Shown here: one piece after another, positions 7,993 through 11,457 of the stretch
Position numbering within the stretch: the first letter of the stretch is position 1
How the letters are laid out: each line of letters opens with the position of its first letter
Source: Alphaproteobacteria bacterium
GTDB taxonomy: Bacteria > Pseudomonadota > Alphaproteobacteria > JAAXGF01
Length of the DNA: 11,457 bases
Direction of reading: 5' to 3'
Assembly: GCA_012267605.1 (NCBI GenBank)
Contig: JAAXGF010000327.1
Coordinates: 1 to 11,457 of the forward strand
Position numbers and translations under genes: made by a program
The notes under the pieces: model-generated
Databases searched by the model: none
The model's input: only the letters and a program-made list of their open reading frames with translations
What the model was told of the DNA's origin: nothing

Positions 7993-8999
7993 CTGAGAGG
8001 ATCGCAAAGACGCTGAACGACTTGTTCAATGCTAATGCCATCGGCTCTGGCGGCGAAATTAAGTGCCATCCGGTGACGCATCACCGGCCCGGCGAGTTCG
8101 ATGACATCGTCAATCGATGGAGATAAACGACCATCGATAAGGGCACGCGCCCGTACAGCCAACATCAGCGCCTGGCTGGCGCGCGGCCCGGGTGCCCAAG
8201 ACACATGGCGCTTTACTTCTTCAGTTTCGCTACTTTCGGGGCGGCCAGAACGGACCAGTCCCAAGGTTGCTTCGACCACGCTCTCTCCGACCGGGACGAG
8301 GCGTACCAACCGTTGGGCCGCGAACAATTCGGTATGGCTCATAATCGTTGAAAGGCGCGTCTCTTCTCCGCCCGTAGTCATTTTCAGCATACGGCGTTCG
8401 GCATCGAGATCGGGATAGTCGACGTCGATCTGCATGAGAAACCGGTCGAGCTGTGCTTCCGGTAACGGATAGGTACCTTCTTGCTCAAGCGGGTTTTGGG
8501 TCGCTAAGACATGGAACGGCTTTGGCAATCCATGACGAACTCCCGCAATCGAGACCTGATGCTCTTGCATGGCCTGCAGCAGAGCGGATTGGGTTCGCGG
8601 GCTGGCGCGGTTGATTTCGTCCGCCATCAGCAACTGGCAAAAAACCGGGCCCTTGATAAACCGAAAACTGCGTCGGCCAGGCTCCGGTTCGTCGAGTACC
8701 TCGGAGCCGAGAATATCTGCCGGCATAAGGTCGGGCGTGAACTGCACGCGTCTATCGTCGAGGCCGAGGACGGTACCAAGGGTTTCCACCAGTCGCGTTT
8801 TTGCTAACCCGGGGACGCCAATCAACAAGGCGTGACCACCGGCAAGCAGCGTGATAAGTGTTTGGTCGATCACGTTCCGCTGACCAAAAATGACACGGTC
8901 GATTTGGTCTCGGACACGTCTCAAAGTGCTGCCCAAGGCTTCTATTTCCGCAGCAAGGTTCGGCGGACCGTCCACGGCGTTGGGATACGGCTCGTTCAT
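7989..8999 (-). CDS. MoxR-family AAA+ ATPase
   Basis: A 336-residue AAA+ ATPase of the MoxR group and the first gene of the operon. These ATPases couple ATP hydrolysis to remodelling or metal loading of VWA-containing partners; the specific client here is unknown. Visible motifs are Walker A GVPGLAKT at 61-68, Walker B LLMADE at 123-128, sensor 1 in ATQNP (N169), the arginine finger in EAQLDRF (R186), and a sensor-2 region WAPGPRAS at 268-275 (R273). The length fits the family, and a C-terminal helical lid ends the protein. There is no signal peptide or membrane segment, so it is cytoplasmic. The ATG at 8999 has only a weak GAG upstream, but the N-terminal length and the fold beginning near residue 15 fit. 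Downstream genes overlap or follow closely, so all four are probably one transcript. All catalytic residues seem intact. Confidence 0.95.
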   Translation of the reverse strand: MNEPYPNAVDGPPNLAAEIEALGSTLRRVRDQIDRVIFGQRNVIDQTLITLLAGGHALLIGVPGLAKTRLVETLGTVLGLDDRRVQFTPDLMPADILGSEVLDEPEPGRRSFRFIKGPVFCQLLMADEINRASPRTQSALLQAMQEHQVSIAGVRHGLPKPFHVLATQNPLEQEGTYPLPEAQLDRFLMQIDVDYPDLDAERRMLKMTTGGEETRLSTIMSHTELFAAQRLVRLVPVGESVVEATLGLVRSGRPESSETEEVKRHVSWAPGPRASQALMLAVRARALIDGRLSPSIDDVIELAGPVMRHRMALNFAARADGISIEQVVQRLCDPLR

Positions 9000-9086
9000 G
9001 GTCGCACTCGTATCAAAGAATGTGGCGGCAGGAAACGCAAATGTACCGGCAAGTCAGAACTCTATCCAGCCTCGAGCTTTTGGCTG

Positions 9087-9115
9087 TTGATCAATGTATC
9101 GCGAGCGGATTTTAT
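9087..9115 (+). promoter_or_regulatory. Candidate sigma70-type promoter toward nudL
   Basis: TTGATC (9087-9092) and TTTTAT (9110-9115) are 17 bases apart, each matching four of six consensus positions. The nudL-like start is 55 bases further on. It lies in the most AT-rich part of the divergent gap. Weak evidence; alphaproteobacterial promoters often diverge from this consensus. Confidence 0.25.
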
Positions 9116-9138
9116 CATGTTTATCCGATCCGTCGCAA
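9111..9138 (-). promoter_or_regulatory. Candidate sigma70-type promoter toward the moxR operon
   Basis: On the minus strand TTGCGA (9138-9133) and GATAAA (9116-9111) are 16 bases apart, four of six matches each. A transcript from here would carry a leader of about 100 bases before the MoxR ATG. It overlaps the candidate promoter on the other strand, so the two could interfere. Weak evidence. Confidence 0.25.
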
Positions 9139-9170
9139 ATTACTCCTGTATCTGTTAGACCTAAGGGAAA

Positions 9171-9749
9171 ATGTACTCACCTGCCATCGCTAAACTTGGT
9201 CGGGACGATATCACCCGACGCGTCGCCGTCCTGGGTGCGCCATCCGACAGTGGGCGCCTGCGTCTGGCAGCCGTACTGGTGCCGATTGTGGATCATGGCT
9301 GTGACATGTCCGTCATTCTGACTCGACGCACGGATCATCTCGCGGAGCACGCGGGCCAGATCAGTTTTCCGGGCGGTCGGCGAGAGCCAGGGGATTCTGG
9401 TTCAGTTGCGACAGCTTTGCGGGAGACCCGCGAGGAAATCGGCTTGTCGCCTGAGCGCATCGAGGTTGTCGGCTGTCTGGGGGTTCACGATACAACGACA
9501 GGATATTCCGTAACTCCGGTCGTCGGAATCGTCACCCCGCCGGTGAGCTACGCTCTTGATGAATTCGAAGTGGCCGAGGCCTTCGAGGTTCCGCTTGCAA
9601 TTATTTTAGACGAGGCGAACTATCGTCGGGAGCAACGGAATTACAATCACAAGACCCGCGTCTACCATGTGTTGGAATACCGGGAGAAGATGATTTGGGG
9701 GGCTACCGCTGGCATATTGCTCAGCCTATGCCGTGTGCTGACCGAATGA
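9171..9749 (+). CDS. nudL: CoA pyrophosphatase, Nudix hydrolase (NudL-like)
   Basis: A 192-residue cytosolic Nudix enzyme that, in this family, cleaves coenzyme A and its derivatives to 3',5'-ADP and phosphopantetheine in the presence of Mg or Mn. The CoA-specific motif is clear at residues 49-69 (ILTRRTDHLAEH followed by GQISFPGG). The Nudix box runs from about 68 to 92 and ends RETREEIGL, with metal-binding glutamates at 88 and 89. The spacing between its GG and RE parts matches the CoA-pyrophosphatase variant rather than the general Nudix consensus. The C-terminal MIWGATAGIL segment is also usual. The ATG at 9171 follows AAGGGA with short spacing. It heads a plus-strand trio; the next gene starts 29 bases after the stop. 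The symbol is given by similarity to E. coli NudL. Full length, nothing missing. Confidence 0.93.
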   Translation: MYSPAIAKLGRDDITRRVAVLGAPSDSGRLRLAAVLVPIVDHGCDMSVILTRRTDHLAEHAGQISFPGGRREPGDSGSVATALRETREEIGLSPERIEVVGCLGVHDTTTGYSVTPVVGIVTPPVSYALDEFEVAEAFEVPLAIILDEANYRREQRNYNHKTRVYHVLEYREKMIWGATAGILLSLCRVLTE

Positions 9750-9778
9750 CCGCCGACTGAACTCAAACGAGCCGCCGA

Positions 9779-10039
9779 ATGATCAAGAGCTATATCCTTC
9801 AGATCGTCTTGCCGCTGGTATTGCCGACGGTGCTCTACTTGATCTGGCGTCTGTTGCGTCGCCGTGGCAAGGTCGGCGAAAAGATATCAGGTCCGTGGTC
9901 ATGGCTGGTGCTTAGTGGCCTGGGCTTGGTAGTGCTGGGATTTGTTGTACTCGGGTTGGCGGGTGGCAGCCCGCCAGGCGGCACCTACAAACCGCCGACC
10001 TTAGTTGATGGCGAAATTGTGCCGGGACGTAGCGACTGA
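9779..10039 (+). CDS. DUF6111-type small membrane protein
   Basis: An 86-residue protein with two membrane helices, about 5-25 and 41-61, separated by a strongly basic loop (RLLRRRGKVGEK). By the positive-inside rule both ends should face the periplasm. The C-terminal tail GGSPPGGTYKPPTLVDG then IVPG is conserved in what I recall as the DUF6111 family, whose members in Rhodospirillales-type genomes lie between a CoA pyrophosphatase gene and cca, exactly as here. Function is unknown. The ATG at 9779 has only a poor ribosome site (GAG nearby), so translation may depend on the upstream gene. The family name is from memory of context and tail motif. Confidence 0.8.
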   Translation: MIKSYILQIVLPLVLPTVLYLIWRLLRRRGKVGEKISGPWSWLVLSGLGLVVLGFVVLGLAGGSPPGGTYKPPTLVDGEIVPGRSD

Positions 10040-10091
10040 ACCCGTTTCTAGCCGGATTCGGGCGTTCTGAAATTCAGATATCGGCAAGCTT

Positions 10092-10098
10092 GGGGGAG
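10092..10098 (+). promoter_or_regulatory. Strong ribosome binding site of cca
   Basis: GGGGGAG ends 8 bases before the ATG at 10107. It is the best ribosome site in the plus-strand trio and fixes the cca start. Confidence 0.6.
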
Positions 10099-10106
10099 AG
10101 AACCAG

Positions 10107-11366
10107 ATGGCACTTAAAATTTCGCCACAACCTTGGATGGTTGCGCCGGAAACCAAGGCCGTAATGGCGGCGTTGGGGTCCGGAGGAAGCAGCGCGCGAT
10201 TCGTGGGTGGATGTGTACGTGACGCCGTAATTGGCCGCACCGCTACGGACATTGACATCGCTACGCCGGATCAGCCGGAAACCGTCATGGAATTGTTGGG
10301 GTGCGCCGGAATCGCTTGTTATCCTTCTGGAATCGAGCACGGTACTGTGACTGCGACCGTGGGGGAAAAAGAGTTTCAAATCACAAGCTTGCGCGTCGAC
10401 GTGGAAACCAACGGGCGTCACGCTAAGGTTCAGTTCACGCGCGACTGGGCGCTCGACGCTCGGCGTCGGGATTTTACCATCAACGCCCTATTTTGTGCGG
10501 CGGACGGCACTGTCTACGACCCGTTCGGCGGTGTCTCGGATTTGCGTTCGGGTCGGGTGCGGTTTGTCGGCAACCCCATCGACCGCCTGAACGAGGATGT
10601 CTTGCGGGTTTTGCGATTCTTTCGCTTTTTCGCCCATTACGGCCAGCCGCCGGCCGACATGAAGGCGCTCATCGCCTGCCGGTCGATGGTCGGCGCCCTG
10701 TCGAGCCTGTCGCGCGAACGCGTTCGCGACGAACTCTTCAAGCTTTTATGCGCGCGCGACCCGGCGAGCACCCTGTCTCTAATGAAACAGAACCGTATCC
10801 TCGGCTCCGTTTTACCCGAGGCCACCCGACTCCAACGGCTGAGAGCCATGAGCGTCATCGGCGCCGAATACAGTAAGGAATTTTGCCTCCGCATCGAGCC
10901 CATCCGACGTCTCGGCGCGGTTGTAGACACCGACGCTAAAGGTGCCGAAGCCATCGGCAAGTCGCTGCGCCTTAGCAAGGCCGACACAAAGCGCCTCGCA
11001 CGAATGTTGTCGCCATCCCATCCTATTACGGCGGACAGCGACGAGCGGGCACAAAAGCGATCGCTATACTTGATGGGTAAGGAAACATTTGTTGACGTGG
11101 TATGTTTGGCATGGTCAGAGCATCTTTCCGAAGGGTACCAGGATTGGGAGAGCCTAACCGAGTGCTACGGCCCAATGCTATCCCGCGCCAAGGAATGGAC
11201 GGCTCCAAAGCTGCCAATCGATGGCGATGACGTCACTGCCGCGGGCGTCCCTGAGGGCCCTGAAGTATCCAAGGTGCTCAAGCGAATCGAGGATTGGTGG
11301 CTCGACGGGGATTTCAAGCCCGACCGCGAAGCGGCCTTAGCCAAATTGGCCGAGTACGTAAGGTAG
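10107..11366 (+). CDS. cca: CCA tRNA nucleotidyltransferase (class II)
   Basis: A 419-residue enzyme that adds or repairs the CCA 3' end of tRNAs using CTP and ATP, in the cytosol. The class II nucleotidyltransferase head is complete: VGGCVRDAVIGR at 33-44, catalytic TDIDIATP at 47-54 (D48 and D50), RRRDFTINAL at 119-128, GGVSDLRSGRVR at 141-152, template motif EDVLRVLRFFRF at 163-174 (EDxxR form) and ERVRDEL at 204-210. The EDxxR template favours a CCA-adding enzyme over a poly(A) polymerase. The remaining C-terminal half is the variable helical body and tail that grips the tRNA. There is no HD phosphohydrolase motif obvious in it. The start is supported by a strong ribosome site. It lies 67 bases after the DUF6111 gene and is probably cotranscribed with it. 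No terminator is seen after the stop before the window ends. Confidence 0.96.
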   Translation: MALKISPQPWMVAPETKAVMAALGSGGSSARFVGGCVRDAVIGRTATDIDIATPDQPETVMELLGCAGIACYPSGIEHGTVTATVGEKEFQITSLRVDVETNGRHAKVQFTRDWALDARRRDFTINALFCAADGTVYDPFGGVSDLRSGRVRFVGNPIDRLNEDVLRVLRFFRFFAHYGQPPADMKALIACRSMVGALSSLSRERVRDELFKLLCARDPASTLSLMKQNRILGSVLPEATRLQRLRAMSVIGAEYSKEFCLRIEPIRRLGAVVDTDAKGAEAIGKSLRLSKADTKRLARMLSPSHPITADSDERAQKRSLYLMGKETFVDVVCLAWSEHLSEGYQDWESLTECYGPMLSRAKEWTAPKLPIDGDDVTAAGVPEGPEVSKVLKRIEDWWLDGDFKPDREAALAKLAEYVR

Positions 11367-11457
11367 AGCCCTATAAGTCCAGTATCAGCAATGCGATAGC
11401 GCCACATTCGCCGTCGATCGGAGTTAGGTTCTGTTTTCGTAACTGCCCAGGTCTGAT
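11367..11457. other. Tail of window, no feature recognised
   Basis: These 91 bases follow the cca stop. I see no convincing start with a ribosome site, no hairpin with T-run, and no RNA gene. The next gene presumably begins beyond the window. Confidence 0.4.

Noticed and set aside
9087..9094. TTGATCAA palindrome in the divergent gap as a regulator site
   Set aside because: Eight-base palindromes are expected dozens of times in 11 kb; there is no second copy or longer dyad.
10066..10078. TCTGAA-A-TTCAGA palindrome upstream of cca as an operator
   Set aside because: A 6+1+6 palindrome is expected two or three times by chance in a window this size, and no promoter is recognisable beside it.
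1..11457. Defence island, prophage, CRISPR, IS element or biosynthetic cluster
   Set aside because: No array of repeats, transposase, integrase, phage structural gene, nuclease, toxin-antitoxin pair or synthase was seen; all gene products fit chromosomal families.

Overview
The window reads as ordinary chromosome from an alphaproteobacterium, most likely Rhodospirillales-like. The grounds are high-50s percent GC in most genes, the gene order CoA pyrophosphatase - DUF6111 - CCA tRNA nucleotidyltransferase, and the MoxR - DUF58 - BatA/DUF4159 - VWA/GATase-like cluster, both of which I know as alphaproteobacterial arrangements. This placement is from memory of gene neighbourhoods, not from a search. 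I see no tRNA, rRNA, insertion sequence, CRISPR array, integrase or attachment site.

Layout. (1) 1-1307, plus strand: a right-handed parallel beta-helix protein of the pectate-lyase-like type. Its frame is open to the window edge, so its N-terminus may be missing, and its body is visibly lower in GC than the rest. (2) 1443-2072, minus strand: a small secreted Sel1-repeat protein, convergent with the first gene. (3) 2260-8999, minus strand: a tightly packed four-gene operon, read from high to low coordinates: MoxR-type AAA+ ATPase, DUF58 protein, a three-part membrane protein (BatA-like N-terminus, VWA/GATase-like middle, DUF4159 C-terminus), and a second membrane protein with a VWA domain and a GATase-like domain. 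(4) 9000-9170: a divergent promoter region. (5) 9171-11366, plus strand: nudL-like CoA pyrophosphatase, DUF6111 membrane protein and cca, probably cotranscribed. (6) 11367-11457: nothing recognised.

How the genes may work together. The minus-strand operon pairs a cytoplasmic AAA+ motor and a soluble DUF58/VWA adaptor with two multi-pass membrane proteins that, by the positive-inside rule, place VWA and GATase-like domains in the periplasm. MoxR ATPases generally act with VWA partners as chaperone-like remodelling machines. From memory, the equivalent operon in Rhizobium leguminosarum (RL3499-RL3502) was reported to be needed for normal cell shape and envelope integrity, so the best working role is cell-envelope maintenance; the molecular job is unknown. 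The plus-strand trio is housekeeping: CoA/nucleotide sanitation and tRNA 3'-end maturation or repair.

The most interesting points are inside the operon: an internal signal-peptide-like segment with an Ala-X-Ala site just before the DUF4159 domain, a degraded metal-binding (MIDAS) motif in one VWA domain beside two intact ones, and GATase-like folds with no catalytic cysteine. Several start sites were moved from the longest possible frame to GTG or internal ATG codons on the basis of ribosome binding sites, stop-start overlaps and family N-termini.
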